This document shows positions 9,445 through 20,384 of a stretch of 64,000 bases of DNA, one piece after another. The stretch comes from Fischerella sp. PCC 9431. GTDB taxonomy: Bacteria; Cyanobacteriota; Cyanobacteriia; Cyanobacteriales; Nostocaceae. Position numbers and translations under genes: made by a program. Below the pieces are notes generated by a model that saw nothing but the letters and a program-made list of their open reading frames with translations, made no database searches and was not told the DNA's origin. Numbering within the stretch: position 1 is the first letter of the stretch; each line of letters starts with the position of its first letter. The stretch covers positions 5,266,147-5,330,146 of the forward strand of contig NZ_KE650771.1 in the NCBI RefSeq assembly GCF_000447295.1, given 5' to 3'.

Positions 9445-9492
9445 TCGGATTTTGGATTTTGGATTTTGGATTTGAGATTTTGGATTTGAGAT
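9445..9492. repeat. Short tandem repeat (GGATTTT-type heptamers)
   Basis: Several copies of GGATTTT and close variants (GGATTTG, GAGATTTT) run head to tail between dapB and the downstream membrane protein gene. The reverse-complement form (AAAATCC) recurs at about 21549-21586 and 28405-28444. These are short tandemly repeated repetitive sequences typical of filamentous cyanobacteria. Confidence 0.75.
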
Positions 9493-9499
9493 GAAAAAC

Positions 9500-10336
9500 T
9501 TAAAGTATTTTCTCTAATCCATATATTAACGACTTTAACTCCAATACTTTGCGAATAGCTAGTAGTACTCCCGGCATATAAGCCGCGCGATCGCTTGTAT
9601 CATGTCGTAAGGTATAAATTTGACCAGGTGCGCCAAAAATAACTTCTTGATGAGCAATTAACCCTGGCAAACGTATACTATGAATTCTAATACCTTCATC
9701 TGCAATACTCCCCCTAGCTCCTGGTAATTTCTCGGTTTCTTTAACGATTGCCGGGTTAAATGTTTTACCCATTTCGGCTAACATTTGGGCAGTTTGAATC
9801 GCAGTACCACTAGGAGCATCAGCTTTTTGGTTATGATGCAGTTCAATAATTTCTACGTGATCAAAATATTGAGATGCTGTGACTGCGGCTTGTTGCAAGA
9901 GTACCATACCAATCGAAAAATTCGGAATCAACAGACATCCTGTACTAGCTTTATCGGCGAAATCTGTTAAATCTTGAATTTGTTCGGGACTTAAGCCTGT
10001 AGTACCCACAACTGGACGAATACCGTAGGCGATCGCACTCCGAATATTGTCATACACAGAATCAGGATGAGTAAAATCTACAATCACTCCTGGTTGCATA
10101 TGTCTTTCACCAGCTACGTAACCCAGCATTGGTTCCAGTTGATTGGTAATTGGTACTTCCAAAGGTTCACTTAAACCAGCCAGTTCGCCTGCATCTTTAC
10201 CTTGGTGTTCTGGACTTGTATCAATAGCACCCATAAGACTCATATCAGATGCTTGTGCTACTGCCTTGACCACCTCGCGCCCCATTTTACCAGCAGCACC
10301 ATTGACAATTACAGGGATGAGATTTTGATTCGTCAT
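9500..10336 (-). CDS. dapB: 4-hydroxy-tetrahydrodipicolinate reductase DapB
   Basis: Lysine/diaminopimelate pathway enzyme that reduces hydroxy-tetrahydrodipicolinate to tetrahydrodipicolinate with NAD(P)H. The N-terminal Rossmann motif is [16 protein letters not shown] (residues 11-26). [14 protein letters not shown] and [12 protein letters not shown] follow, then the substrate-binding [18 protein letters not shown] with the catalytic His and Lys. [18 protein letters not shown] and [14 protein letters not shown] close the family set. Length (278) is slightly above the E. coli enzyme and normal for cyanobacteria. Confidence 0.97.
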   Translation of the reverse strand: MTNQNLIPVIVNGAAGKMGREVVKAVAQASDMSLMGAIDTSPEHQGKDAGELAGLSEPLEVPITNQLEPMLGYVAGERHMQPGVIVDFTHPDSVYDNIRSAIAYGIRPVVGTTGLSPEQIQDLTDFADKASTGCLLIPNFSIGMVLLQQAAVTASQYFDHVEIIELHHNQKADAPSGTAIQTAQMLAEMGKTFNPAIVKETEKLPGARGSIADEGIRIHSIRLPGLIAHQEVIFGAPGQIYTLRHDTSDRAAYMPGVLLAIRKVLELKSLIYGLEKIL

Positions 10337-10467
10337 AGTTTGAATTATGTTTTTCTACCCAACAAGCGAATTGTAGGAGAATTTGGGGTGGTTAGCAGAG
10401 GCGAACGAGCTGACTTGAAAAAGGATGTGAGGGTATAGGGGTGTAAGAATTTAATTTTGTCCAACAT

Positions 10468-11172
10468 TTATCGATTCTGATGTTCAATGAAGGGACGCAC
10501 AACCAAATAGCCAGCACCAAAACCTAAAAATATGATCAATATGATCATAAAAAAGAACCACCAACCATTTACTTTTTCTGGTTCTGGTTCGCTGCTAGAG
10601 TAGGTGACAACTTCCTGCTGTTCTAAAAGTATTGGTTCAGGAATTTCCATTTCTGTGTAAACAACAGGTGGACGTGGATGAGGTTGCTGGCGTGGCTGTG
10701 CTTTTTTTGCTTGGGGTTTACTAGTCTTATTTCCCTGCTGTTTACTAGCAGGGGGAGTTGTTACATGTTGATTGCTTTTTGTCGGATTCCCTGCAAATTC
10801 TTTGGTTTGGGCAAATTTTTGGGCTTCTTCTGGTAGTTTCTGATAGTTCCCTATAGATATTGATGGAGATACCGTCTCTAGGTCTGCTGTAACTTGAGTT
10901 TGGGGAACCTGCTGAGATTGAGACTGACTAGAAGCATCGAGTAATTTTTGTAACTTTAATACAGACTGGATTGCTTTGGCAATTTCTTCCCGTAGCAGTT
11001 GATTTTCTTGAGTAACTTTTGCTTGTTGGGCGGTCAGGGCGTTGATTTTCGCCTGTGCGGCTTGTAACTCTGCTGCCAAATCTCGATATACAGATAAGGG
11101 TACAGAGGGTGAATAATGCTGAGTAGTCGTACCAGGGGTATGACTATAAAAAGAGCCGTTAGCTGTTCGCAT
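10468..11172 (-). CDS. Coiled-coil protein with C-terminal membrane anchor, function unknown
   Basis: The 234-residue protein has three visible parts. Residues about 28-80 are a coiled coil (YRDLAAELQAAQAKINALTA, then QENQLLREEIAKAIQSVLKL). A long Gln/Pro/Lys-rich disordered linker runs to about 195. One transmembrane helix follows near the C-terminus (WWFFFMIILIIFLGFGAGYL), with a short basic tail. This predicts a tail-anchored protein whose coiled coil faces the cytoplasm. I do not recognise a named family. Confidence 0.7.
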   Translation of the reverse strand: MRTANGSFYSHTPGTTTQHYSPSVPLSVYRDLAAELQAAQAKINALTAQQAKVTQENQLLREEIAKAIQSVLKLQKLLDASSQSQSQQVPQTQVTADLETVSPSISIGNYQKLPEEAQKFAQTKEFAGNPTKSNQHVTTPPASKQQGNKTSKPQAKKAQPRQQPHPRPPVVYTEMEIPEPILLEQQEVVTYSSSEPEPEKVNGWWFFFMIILIIFLGFGAGYLVVRPFIEHQNR

Positions 11173-11334
11173 TTTTAGTTTAAAAGCAAATAATGATACA
11201 AACTAAGCCCAAGAATAATAGAAAAATTACCTGAGAGCAAAGATTTTATAATTTAATTTAGGGAAAAGGGAACGGGCAACAGGGAACAGGGAAAAATGCG
11301 TGTAATTGCAGCACCAACAAAAACGCAATTCCAG

Positions 11335-12171
11335 TTAACTTTCATCATTGCTTTTTTGCAGCAACGGATAAAAATGTCCAACCGGGCCTTGCCCTTTACC
11401 AATATCTAGGGCGTAGGATAGAGCATTTGTAACATATGCTTTTGCCTGCTGCACAGCTGTAAACAAATCATAGCCACGCGCCAAATTAGCTGCGATCGCA
11501 GCTGATAAAGTACAACCAGTTCCGTGAGTGTTTTGTGTCTCTACCTGTTTCACACTCAAAGTCTCCAGTTTTTGCCCATCAAACCAAATATCGACTCCCC
11601 GTCCACTTCCCGACATTCCACCACCTTTGACTAACACTACCTTGGCTTGAAATTTATCATGAATAATTTGGGCAGAGTCGCGCATATCATCGAGGGTATT
11701 AATTTCTAAACCACTCATAATTTGGGCTTCGTAGCGATTTGGTGTGGCGATCGCAGCCAGGGGTATGAGTGTATGGCAAAGTATATTCACAGCCTCATCG
11801 TCTATTAATTGCGCTCCCGCCCGTGATACCATCACCGGATCAACCACCAAATTTTGAATTTCTAATGCTTCTACCTGCTGGGCAACAGCTGCAATAATTT
11901 CTTTGTTCAGCAACATTCCTGTCTTTGCTGCTTGGACACCGATATCTTCACATACAGCTTGGATTTGGGCAACAACCGCCTCTGGTGACATCGCATCAAC
12001 CCGCATCACGCCCAAGGTGTTTTGGGCTGTCACACAAGTGATCGCACTAGTACCGTGGACACAGTGAAAAGCAAAAGTACGCAGATCCGCTTGAATTCCT
12101 GCACCACCGCCACTATCTGAACCAGCAATAGTTAAAGCAACAGGTATACGAGATATTGTTTCAGCGTTCAT
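11335..12171 (-). CDS. thiD: Hydroxymethylpyrimidine/phosphomethylpyrimidine kinase ThiD
   Basis: Thiamin-pathway kinase that phosphorylates HMP and HMP-P. The 278-residue protein carries the ribokinase-fold ThiD signature: ALTIAGSDSGGGAGIQADLR (residues 12-31), HGTSAITCVTAQNTLGV, VVDPVMVSRAGAQLI, ATPNRYEAQIMSG, and the catalytic anion-hole/base segment NTHGTGCTLSAAIAANLARG near residue 215. No TPP riboswitch was recognised upstream (12172-12489), and no other thiamin gene is adjacent. Confidence 0.97.
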   Translation of the reverse strand: MNAETISRIPVALTIAGSDSGGGAGIQADLRTFAFHCVHGTSAITCVTAQNTLGVMRVDAMSPEAVVAQIQAVCEDIGVQAAKTGMLLNKEIIAAVAQQVEALEIQNLVVDPVMVSRAGAQLIDDEAVNILCHTLIPLAAIATPNRYEAQIMSGLEINTLDDMRDSAQIIHDKFQAKVVLVKGGGMSGSGRGVDIWFDGQKLETLSVKQVETQNTHGTGCTLSAAIAANLARGYDLFTAVQQAKAYVTNALSYALDIGKGQGPVGHFYPLLQKSNDES

Positions 12172-12489
12172 AATCGCGGTGTATCCTCTCAGAATTTAGG
12201 GATCTGCCCCTCAATTTCACTTGCACACGATTACTATAACAATCATAATTGAGTTGTGAGAAAATACGGAATCTTAGCTCCCCGATTTCGCAAGAGTTAT
12301 CGGGGAGCTTGTCTGTCAAGAGTGATTTAGGATTGCTATATATATAATTAATTTGGATTTATATTAAATAGTTTATTTATTGTTGGTATATTGATTAACT
12401 TAGTTATTTGTTAGTCATGAAAAAAGGTTAGCTCCTAAATAAGTTGGCTCTAACCATCATTTATGAATATATACATAAGCAAGACTATT
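12172..12489. terminator. Intergenic region with an 11-bp perfect hairpin
   Basis: This 318-base gap contains one strong hairpin: AGCTCCCCGAT (12276-12286) pairs perfectly with ATCGGGGAGCT (12299-12309) around a 12-nt loop. It lies downstream of the glsB-like gene at 12490-12765 on the minus strand, where it may end or stabilise that transcript. The stem is followed by AAGATTCCGTATTTT on the minus strand, so a classical U-tract is weak. Nothing else was recognised. Confidence 0.5.
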
Positions 12490-12765
12490 CTAAACAGCAC
12501 TTCTCCGTGTAATTAAACCCCAGATAAAGATAGCAATAATTGCACCGATGATGGCAACAATTAAGCCTGGAATACTGAAAGTTGCTCCTGTAAGTGCCAA
12601 ATTACCTGTATATAATAAATTAAATAAGCTTCCTCCAATTAATGAACCGATGATACCTAAGAGCATGGTTGCAATTATTCCGCCACCTTGACGACCAGGA
12701 TAGATTGCTTTTGCAATAGCTCCTGCAATAAGACCTAATATTATCCAAGCAATAAGATTGATCAT
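12490..12765 (-). CDS. GlsB/YeaQ/YmgE-family small membrane protein
   Basis: The 91-residue protein has three hydrophobic segments and the family Gly pattern: LIAWIILGLIAGAIAKAIYP, then GRQGGGIIATMLLGIIGSLI, GGSLF and IVAIIGAIIAIFIWGLI. Transglycosylase-associated/GlsB-like proteins are small, often stress-induced membrane proteins of unclear molecular role. Its long flanking non-coding regions suggest it is transcribed alone. Confidence 0.88.
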   Translation of the reverse strand: MINLIAWIILGLIAGAIAKAIYPGRQGGGIIATMLLGIIGSLIGGSLFNLLYTGNLALTGATFSIPGLIVAIIGAIIAIFIWGLITRRSAV

Positions 12766-13278
12766 AATTACTATTCCTCAATTATTTATTTTCAGTATAA
12801 CGATAATTAACTTCAAACTTTTCTATCTCAAGTTCAGTTGAGACTCTATCGCAAGAGATAAACTATATAATGCTTATTTCTATCAATGAATTAGTAAAAT
12901 AAACCTACGAAGAAAATATTAGTAGTGTTTGGTTAATAGTTTGTCGGTAGAAATGCGATGAGAATCGTCTCTATACAGTTCTAAGTTTTAGTAAAAGCGT
13001 TAAGTTTGGCCTAAGTGAAAGTGATGCAAGGTATGGATACACTATTAAGTTCAATGTAACAATTTCAAATTATTAAAGATAATGCATCACATTGAACAGT
13101 GTCATGTATCGCAACTTCTGGATTAAATTTATTATTCTTTAATTTTTGTAAATAAAAATAAATTTGACTAAATAATTCAATAAAGAAATCACTTAGCAAA
13201 TTTATTTGCTTCTAGCTAGAGATGAACACAGATAATGGAAGACCTGCGCTAAACCTTCAAGGTATAGCGCGGCTTCAA
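12766..13278. other. Intergenic region, no recognised element
   Basis: 513 AT-rich bases upstream of the GlsB-like gene and downstream of the NarL-type regulator, both on the minus strand. The promoter of the GlsB-like gene should be here. I see no RNA gene, strong hairpin or coding frame. Confidence 0.35.
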
Positions 13279-13998
13279 TCATACTACTAACCCTGAACGC
13301 AGGGCGCGAACAGCAGCTTGGGTGCGGTCATCAGCACAGAGTTTGTTTAAGATATTGCGGACGTGGGTTTTAACAGTCCCAACTGTAATATAAAGTTTTT
13401 CTGCGATTTGCCCATTACTACAGCCAGCCACAATCAACTCCAGAATTTCTAATTCTCGTTGAGTTAAAGGATACGTTTCTAATACTTGCTCGTATTCTGG
13501 TGCTAGAGCATCTATTTTTACAGTTTTAGGCTTGTCAACGGACTGATTTTCGGGAAAAACTTGTCGCATTTGTTGTAGCACGACGTTGGCGATCGCCGGA
13601 TCAATCCAGGAGTTACCCTCGTATGTTGCTTGGATTGCTTCTGTTAATCTTTCGATACTTGTATCTTTCATATAGTAAGAATCAGCACCAGCAGCAAAAG
13701 CAGCAAGTACTGTATCCTCTGAATGTTCCATTGTCAGGATGAGGATTTTAGTTGTCAAATCTCCTGTCTCAGTTTGCCACTGTCTAAATCTGCGAGTCAG
13801 TTCAATACCATCCATGTCTGGCAAGCCTATATCTACCACAGCGACATCCGGCTTGGCATTTTCCAAAAGTTTCAGACCCTTAGTAGCATTTGCAGCTTCA
13901 CCGATAACTCTAACTGTACTGTCGGTCTGTAATGCTGCTTTTAGTCCCATTCTTGTCAAGTCATGGTCTTCAATTAATACAATACTAATTTCGCTCAT
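13279..13998 (-). CDS. NarL/FixJ-type response regulator (REC-LuxR HTH)
   Basis: The 239-residue protein has a receiver domain (3-125): acidic pocket IEDHD, phospho-acceptor Asp56 in VVDIGLPDMDG, Thr in ILTMEHS, Lys in YYMKD. A linker leads to a LuxR-type helix-turn-helix (about 175-235): LTQRELEILELIVAGCSNGQ, then IAEKLYITVGTVKTHVRNIL. It should bind DNA when phosphorylated. It is transcribed away from the Rcp1-like and kinase genes that start at 14963, with 961 bases between, so it may belong to the same signalling locus; the cognate kinase cannot be read from sequence. Confidence 0.92.
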   Translation of the reverse strand: MSEISIVLIEDHDLTRMGLKAALQTDSTVRVIGEAANATKGLKLLENAKPDVAVVDIGLPDMDGIELTRRFRQWQTETGDLTTKILILTMEHSEDTVLAAFAAGADSYYMKDTSIERLTEAIQATYEGNSWIDPAIANVVLQQMRQVFPENQSVDKPKTVKIDALAPEYEQVLETYPLTQRELEILELIVAGCSNGQIAEKLYITVGTVKTHVRNILNKLCADDRTQAAVRALRSGLVV

Positions 13999-14962
13999 TG
14001 CTACTTATACTCTCTACTAATTCCATCTGTCGCAGGCCGACATTTAGTGATTTGTTTTTTGTATTTTCCAAAACCTAAGATAGATGATATTTTAATAAAT
14101 TTGCATCCACCAAGAGAAATAGTCATTTCCACGTTTGTTACTCACGTGCTATATGAAAATCTAGCCAAGGATATATGGCAAAACCAGAAATGACTATGGA
14201 ATATTAGCCTCAGCTATAATTTAGCGCTATTGTGGGCTACTAACTAATCAATTTGTCAGTGTGAAAATGGCAAGCAAAAATTATGTTAGACAAGAATGCT
14301 AAACAATAAATTCATCATAAATTTACAAGCACTTAATAGGTGCTGTAGTTATGAAAAATTCTTTCAAATAAATTTATGGTATTGACCCATGTTACTAGTT
14401 ATGGTTATGGGGGAATGCGATCGCACAACTTTTAAGCCTATCTCCATATTCCAAAGCGACGGGCGGCGATTCTTGAAAATAAAAACAGCTGTGATGCGAT
14501 CGCCCTAAACTCTGAACTTAGCCTCAGCAACCGAAAGAATAAGGATATTGAAGATTTTCGTTTCATCGCAAAACTTTATTGCAACTCTGACCAATGGCTG
14601 AAGACGTTATTCAACCAGTCAATCTACAATTGGGTTGAAATGGTCTGTGGAGTATTTTTTTACTAACAGTTTTAATTTAGATTTTTTCTAATTTCAGCGA
14701 TTATTGGAGGGTAAGACAGATAAGCAATTCAAAATTCACCAAACCTAATGAGAGTAAGCATCTTGGCTAGTCGCCGTGTAAAAAACAAAAGCCTAATAGC
14801 TTAATTTTCTATTGGTAGAAATGTATTTTGGCATTTCAACTTTCGCTGATTACTAAATTTTAAGAAGTATTAACATTCTTAGTAATTAGTCATCATTCCT
14901 ACTCTGTTACTCTAGTCAAAAGAGTGAATTTCGGATACAAATAATTCAATTTTAACCAAGTG
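13999..14962. other. Long divergent intergenic region
   Basis: About 960 AT-rich bases between the divergent NarL-type and Rcp1-like regulator genes. It contains HIP1-like sites (near 14415 and 14495) but no frame with coding character, no strong hairpin and no tRNA. It should hold both promoters. Its length is unusual for this window. Confidence 0.4.
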
Positions 14963-15394
14963 ATGGCGCCAAGAGTGATTAACATATTGCTAGTGGAGGA
15001 TGATGAAGTTGATGTCATGAACGTCAAACGGGCATTCAAAAAAGCTAATATCACTAATCCATTACACGTAGCCTCTAACGGTATAGAAGCTTTAGTAATG
15101 CTACGTAGTAGTAACGGCGAACCTCCTAAAGTTCCTAATGACCGACGTTTGATATTGCTAGATCTGAATATGCCTAAAATGGGTGGGATCGAATTTCTCC
15201 AAGAATTACGCTCTGATCCCCAACTCAGACTAACTCCTGTAGTGGTAATGACAACTTCTAATCAAGATAAGGACAGAGTAGAAGCTTATAATTTGAATGT
15301 AGCTGGTTATCTGGTTAAGCCTGTAACATTTAATAGTTTTATTGAACTCATGGCAACACTCAATAGATATTGGACTATGTGCGAAATGCCTTAA
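14963..15394 (+). CDS. Rcp1-like single-domain response regulator
   Basis: The 143-residue protein is a stand-alone receiver of the cyanobacterial phytochrome-regulator type: INILLVEDDEVDVMNVKRAF, an insert SNGEPPKVPNDRR, then LILLDLNMPKMGGIEFLQEL with phospho-acceptor Asp67, VVVMTTSNQDKDR and the Lys in VKPVTF. In the family such proteins accept phosphate from bacteriophytochromes or related kinases. A GTG lies directly before the chosen ATG. It leads a same-strand series with two REC-kinases (gaps of 171 and 133 bp). Confidence 0.9.
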   Translation: MAPRVINILLVEDDEVDVMNVKRAFKKANITNPLHVASNGIEALVMLRSSNGEPPKVPNDRRLILLDLNMPKMGGIEFLQELRSDPQLRLTPVVVMTTSNQDKDRVEAYNLNVAGYLVKPVTFNSFIELMATLNRYWTMCEMP

Positions 15395-15565
15395 TTACCG
15401 AATATTCAAGACCCAAGTGTCAATTTAAAATAGTTAAACTCACAACTAAATTCCTAACTAATGTACGGGCGAACAGCCTAACCACTAACTAAAAAAACTA
15501 TCTAAATGGCTAGAAAAGTTCAATGTTATACGAGAAGCTGTATATAAGAGCAATAATGAAAAGCG

Positions 15566-16912
15566 ATGGAAGAAACGCTAAAAGTGTTAGTTGTAGATGA
15601 TGATGAAGTAGACCGCATGGCAGTCCGGCGGGCTTTAAAAGCAGCTGGGATAAGCATACAACTGTTTGAAGTTAATGATGCTAAAAGTGCGATCGCTCAT
15701 TTGCAGGATAATTCTTTTGACTGCGTTTTTCTCGATTATCGCTTGCCAGATCAAGATGGTTTGACCTTGATCAACAATATACGTTCTCGTAACATAAAAG
15801 TGCCTTTGGTTGTTCTCACCGCACAAGGAGATGAACAAATAGCCGTCGAGTTGATGAAAGCTGGTGCTGTAGATTATCTCTCCAAGTCAAGAGTCTCACC
15901 AGTAACATTGACACAAGTTTTACGAAATGCTATTCGAGTCTACCGAGCAGAAATGCAAGTAGCTTTGGTTAACCAGCAACTTCGAGAAAGTAATGAATTG
16001 CTAATTCGTAAAAATCAAGAATTGAAAGCACAACAACAGCAGATAGAACTACAAAATATTAAGTTAAAAGAAGCATCACTGCTCAAATCGCAGTTTTTGG
16101 CGACAATTTCTCATGAACTGCGGACACCAATGAATGCTATTATTGGCTTCTCACAACTATTAATGCGTCCCAAATGTGGCGACTTGTCACCTCAACAAAG
16201 AGATATGGTGGAACGCATCCTCAATAATGGCAAGCATTTGTTAATGTTATTAAATGAAGTTCTTGACTTTTCTAAACTGGAAACTGGTCGATTAAGCTTG
16301 AAGCCAGAAATATTTGATATATCACAGGTAGTTAAAGCAACTGTCGCGGAAACATTTTCTTTAGTAGAGGCAAAAAAGCTTTCTGTGCAGGTTCAAAATA
16401 ACTTACAAAATAGTATGGTATTTAATGACCCTGTTCGCTTGCGACAAATTCTCATGAATCTGCTCTCGAATGCGATTAAATTTACAGAATCCGGTAGTAT
16501 CGGCGTAGATGTAAAAGAACTGCCAGATCATCAAATAGAAATTGCTGTTTGGGATACGGGTATTGGTATTGCTCCCTCAGATTTAAAATATATTTTTGAA
16601 GCTTTCCGCCAACTTGACCAGAGTCTGACTCGAAAATATCCTGGTACAGGTCTTGGTTTGCCAATCGTAGATGCACTAGTCCAAATGATGGGAGGAAAAA
16701 TCACTATCGAAAGCCAATTAAATCAAGGTTCCGTGTTTCGGATCACAATACCACGTCAAGTTTCATCATCTAAGCAACAAAATCAAGATGGAACATCAAA
16801 AATTTCATCAAAAAATTCTCAGGTCTTACCATCAAAAAAGACTTTCGGTCAACATTCAGAGGTACTCCATTTGCCACAGGAACAAGCGCAACAAGTACCA
16901 AGAGAAAGATGA
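15566..16912 (+). CDS. REC-HisKA-HATPase hybrid histidine kinase
   Basis: The 448-residue protein has an N-terminal receiver (5-120; acceptor Asp57 in FLDYRLPDQDG, Lys in YLSKSRV). A coiled coil (130-175) leads to HisKA with His183 in FLATISHELRTPMNAIIGFS, then HATPase_c (N box LRQILMNLLSNAIKFT, G1 VWDTGIGI, G2 GTGLGLPIV). The C-terminal ~40 residues are Ser/Gln-rich. No membrane or sensor domain is present: input arrives through the receiver, which makes it a phosphorelay intermediate. It is probably served by the Rcp1-like regulator upstream or by an unlinked sensor kinase. Confidence 0.93.
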   Translation: MEETLKVLVVDDDEVDRMAVRRALKAAGISIQLFEVNDAKSAIAHLQDNSFDCVFLDYRLPDQDGLTLINNIRSRNIKVPLVVLTAQGDEQIAVELMKAGAVDYLSKSRVSPVTLTQVLRNAIRVYRAEMQVALVNQQLRESNELLIRKNQELKAQQQQIELQNIKLKEASLLKSQFLATISHELRTPMNAIIGFSQLLMRPKCGDLSPQQRDMVERILNNGKHLLMLLNEVLDFSKLETGRLSLKPEIFDISQVVKATVAETFSLVEAKKLSVQVQNNLQNSMVFNDPVRLRQILMNLLSNAIKFTESGSIGVDVKELPDHQIEIAVWDTGIGIAPSDLKYIFEAFRQLDQSLTRKYPGTGLGLPIVDALVQMMGGKITIESQLNQGSVFRITIPRQVSSSKQQNQDGTSKISSKNSQVLPSKKTFGQHSEVLHLPQEQAQQVPRER

Positions 16913-17045
16913 ATGTAATTTTAGTCATCAGTCATTGATCATTGATTAGTGGTTATTAATTAGTAGTTAGTAGAAGTGTGATTAGTTCAAATAACAAACA
17001 ACAAATCACAAATAGCAACAATAATGTATTATTTATAACTATAAA

Positions 17046-18167
17046 ATGTTCTCAACTATAGATAAGAAAGTAGAAAAAATTCTTGCTGTTGATGATACTC
17101 CTGACAATCTATTCTTACTACAGACAATCTTAGAAATTGAGGGGTATGAAGTCGATTTAGTGTCAGATGGAGCCACTGCTTTAAAGCAAGTTGAAGAATC
17201 TCCGCCAGATTTGATTTTACTAGATGTGATGATGCCAGGATTAGATGGTTATGAAGTCACACGACGTATCCGTAATCACCCTTTTTTAGATTATATACCA
17301 ATACTGTTATTAACAGCATTTCATGATGTTAGTGTGGTGGAAGGTTTGGATGCAGGTGCAGACGACTTTATCCGTAAACCCTTTGATCAAGATGAATTAT
17401 TAGCAAGAGTGCGATCGCTACTAAGACTGAAGCATAGTCTTGATGAACAAAAAAAATTATTCAGTCAGCAGGAAGACTTTGTTTCACGTTTGACTCATGA
17501 CTTACGCACTCCTTTAGTTGCTGCTGACAGAATGCTGAATTTGTTTCAACAGGAAACATTCTGCAAAATTTCGCCAGACATGAAACAAGCGATCGCAGCA
17601 ATGATTCGCAGTAACCAAAACTTGTTGGACATGGTTAACACCCTGCTAGAAGTCCATCGCTTAGAAGCAGGTAAAAAGACAATGCAATTTGAAAGCTGTG
17701 ATGTTTGTGAAATTGCAGCAGAAGTGATTCAAGAATTAAAACCACTCGCAGATGAAAAAGAAATACTCCTCAAAGTAGATGTTAGCCAATTAGATCAACA
17801 AAATCAAAATGATTGCATTGTTTTGGGCGATCGCTTAGAACTACGACGGGTAATCAGTAATTTAGTTGGAAATGCGATTAAATTTACAGATACAGGTAGT
17901 ATAAACGTTCGGATTTCCACTATTCCTGCATCTTCTATCGACAAAGGACAAATCAAGATAGAAGTAGAAGACACCGGGTATGGAATTTCTGCTGATGATC
18001 TACCAACACTATTTGAACGATTTCGCCAAGGTAAAAACAAACGCGCTGGAAGTGGTTTGGGATTACATTTGTCACGTCGGATTGTTGAGTTTCACGGAGG
18101 AACAATCGAAGCTACTTCCCAATTAGGTGAAGGTAGTGTTTTTACAGTACATTTACCAAGAAAATAA
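17046..18167 (+). CDS. REC-HisKA-HATPase histidine kinase
   Basis: The 373-residue protein has a receiver (11-128; Asp60 in LILLDVMMPGLDGYEV; Lys in FIRKPFDQDELLARV) directly fused to a HisKA domain with His151 in FVSRLTHDLRTPLVAADRML. The HATPase domain has LRRVISNLVGNAIKFTDTG, VEDTGYGI and GSGLGLHLSRRIVE. Like its upstream neighbour it lacks a sensor, so the receiver is the likely control input. Together with 14963-15394 and 15566-16912 it forms a three-gene cytoplasmic relay cluster. Confidence 0.93.
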   Translation: MFSTIDKKVEKILAVDDTPDNLFLLQTILEIEGYEVDLVSDGATALKQVEESPPDLILLDVMMPGLDGYEVTRRIRNHPFLDYIPILLLTAFHDVSVVEGLDAGADDFIRKPFDQDELLARVRSLLRLKHSLDEQKKLFSQQEDFVSRLTHDLRTPLVAADRMLNLFQQETFCKISPDMKQAIAAMIRSNQNLLDMVNTLLEVHRLEAGKKTMQFESCDVCEIAAEVIQELKPLADEKEILLKVDVSQLDQQNQNDCIVLGDRLELRRVISNLVGNAIKFTDTGSINVRISTIPASSIDKGQIKIEVEDTGYGISADDLPTLFERFRQGKNKRAGSGLGLHLSRRIVEFHGGTIEATSQLGEGSVFTVHLPRK

Positions 18168-18615
<448 letters not shown>

Positions 18616-19020
18616 ATGACAGAATCAATTCCAACTCGTGGTCAAGTAGAACGCACTTTAGCACAACGTATACAGGCTTTATACCGCGAACAACTCGGAC
18701 ATCAGCCTAGCAAAGTAACCTCTCGCCTATCAGAGCAAAATCTAGTGATTGTAATTGAAAATTCTATTACACCACCAGAACAGTTGTTGGCTCAAACAGG
18801 TAGACAAGAACTAGCTGAACAAGTTCGTTCAGATTTAGATGAAGCTATTCGACCCCAATTAAAAGAATTAATCGAGGAAATTTTGCATGTCTCTGTGGTA
18901 GAGATACTGAGCGATGCGACTCTAGAAACTGGCCGTTCAGGGATTATTGTTATTTTATCCGAAGCGCCTGATTTTCGTAGTTCCGTTTCTAGTTCTAAAA
19001 TGAAAAAAAAGGCCTCATAA
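18616..19020 (+). CDS. DUF2294-domain protein
   Basis: The 134-residue protein matches the DUF2294 pattern: VERTLAQRIQALYREQLGHQ near the start, LVIVIENSITPPEQLL in the middle, VRSDLDEAIRPQLKELIEEI, then VVEILSDATLETGRSGIIVI. The function of this family is not established. It ends in a basic tail (KMKKKAS). It lies between a signalling block and a convergent stand-alone receiver gene and could be linked to either; nothing proves this. Confidence 0.8.
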   Translation: MTESIPTRGQVERTLAQRIQALYREQLGHQPSKVTSRLSEQNLVIVIENSITPPEQLLAQTGRQELAEQVRSDLDEAIRPQLKELIEEILHVSVVEILSDATLETGRSGIIVILSEAPDFRSSVSSSKMKKKAS

Positions 19021-19059
19021 AAAATAAATAAATTAACCTAGCCTTCATGTACTGGGGTC

Positions 19060-19536
19060 TTAACACAAGTCTAGAGCTGAACTGTGTTTTAGTTTTCCTC
19101 CAAGATGACGGGAAACTATATCTTCTAGATCTTCAATCATGTAAGGCTTACTGATGTAATCGTCAAAGCCAGCGCTGAGAATACGTTCTCTATCCTCTAG
19201 ACTCGCTAAAGCTGTCACCGCAATCACGTTTATATGATGTGTTAACGGTTCCTGTTTTAAGCTGTGTACTACATCAATACCATTGATTGTAGGTAATAGA
19301 ACATCTAGTAGTATCAAATCTGGCTGATACTCTTTAGCTACCAATACTGTTGTGGAACTATCGGTCTGACAAATCAGCCTACAGCCGAATGACTCCAAAG
19401 CATAGCTCATCAACAGCAGGTTGTCGTCATTGTCTTCCACCACTAATATTAATGGCGGTTGGAAGATTTGTTTATTTTCGTCAGCCATAAACATTTGTGC
19501 CAGTTTCATTCCTTCTCCAGGCAATCTCATGTGCAT
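19060..19536 (-). CDS. Stand-alone response-regulator receiver
   Basis: Receiver domain of 158 residues: LILVVEDNDDNLLLMSYALE, acceptor Asp78 in DLILLDVLLPTINGIDVV, Thr/Ala in IAVTALAS, and Lys in YISKPYMIEDLEDIV. No output domain follows. The start at 19536 was chosen because AGGAGG lies 8 nt upstream of that ATG on the minus strand (complement of CCTCCT near 19545-19550). A second ATG at 19509 also has GGAG at good spacing, so an internal start is possible. The open frame continues upstream to 19653 but that part has no family similarity. Confidence 0.85.
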   Translation of the reverse strand: MHMRLPGEGMKLAQMFMADENKQIFQPPLILVVEDNDDNLLLMSYALESFGCRLICQTDSSTTVLVAKEYQPDLILLDVLLPTINGIDVVHSLKQEPLTHHINVIAVTALASLEDRERILSAGFDDYISKPYMIEDLEDIVSRHLGGKLKHSSALDLC

Positions 19537-20372
<836 letters not shown>

Positions 20373-20384
20373 AAAATAAAATTT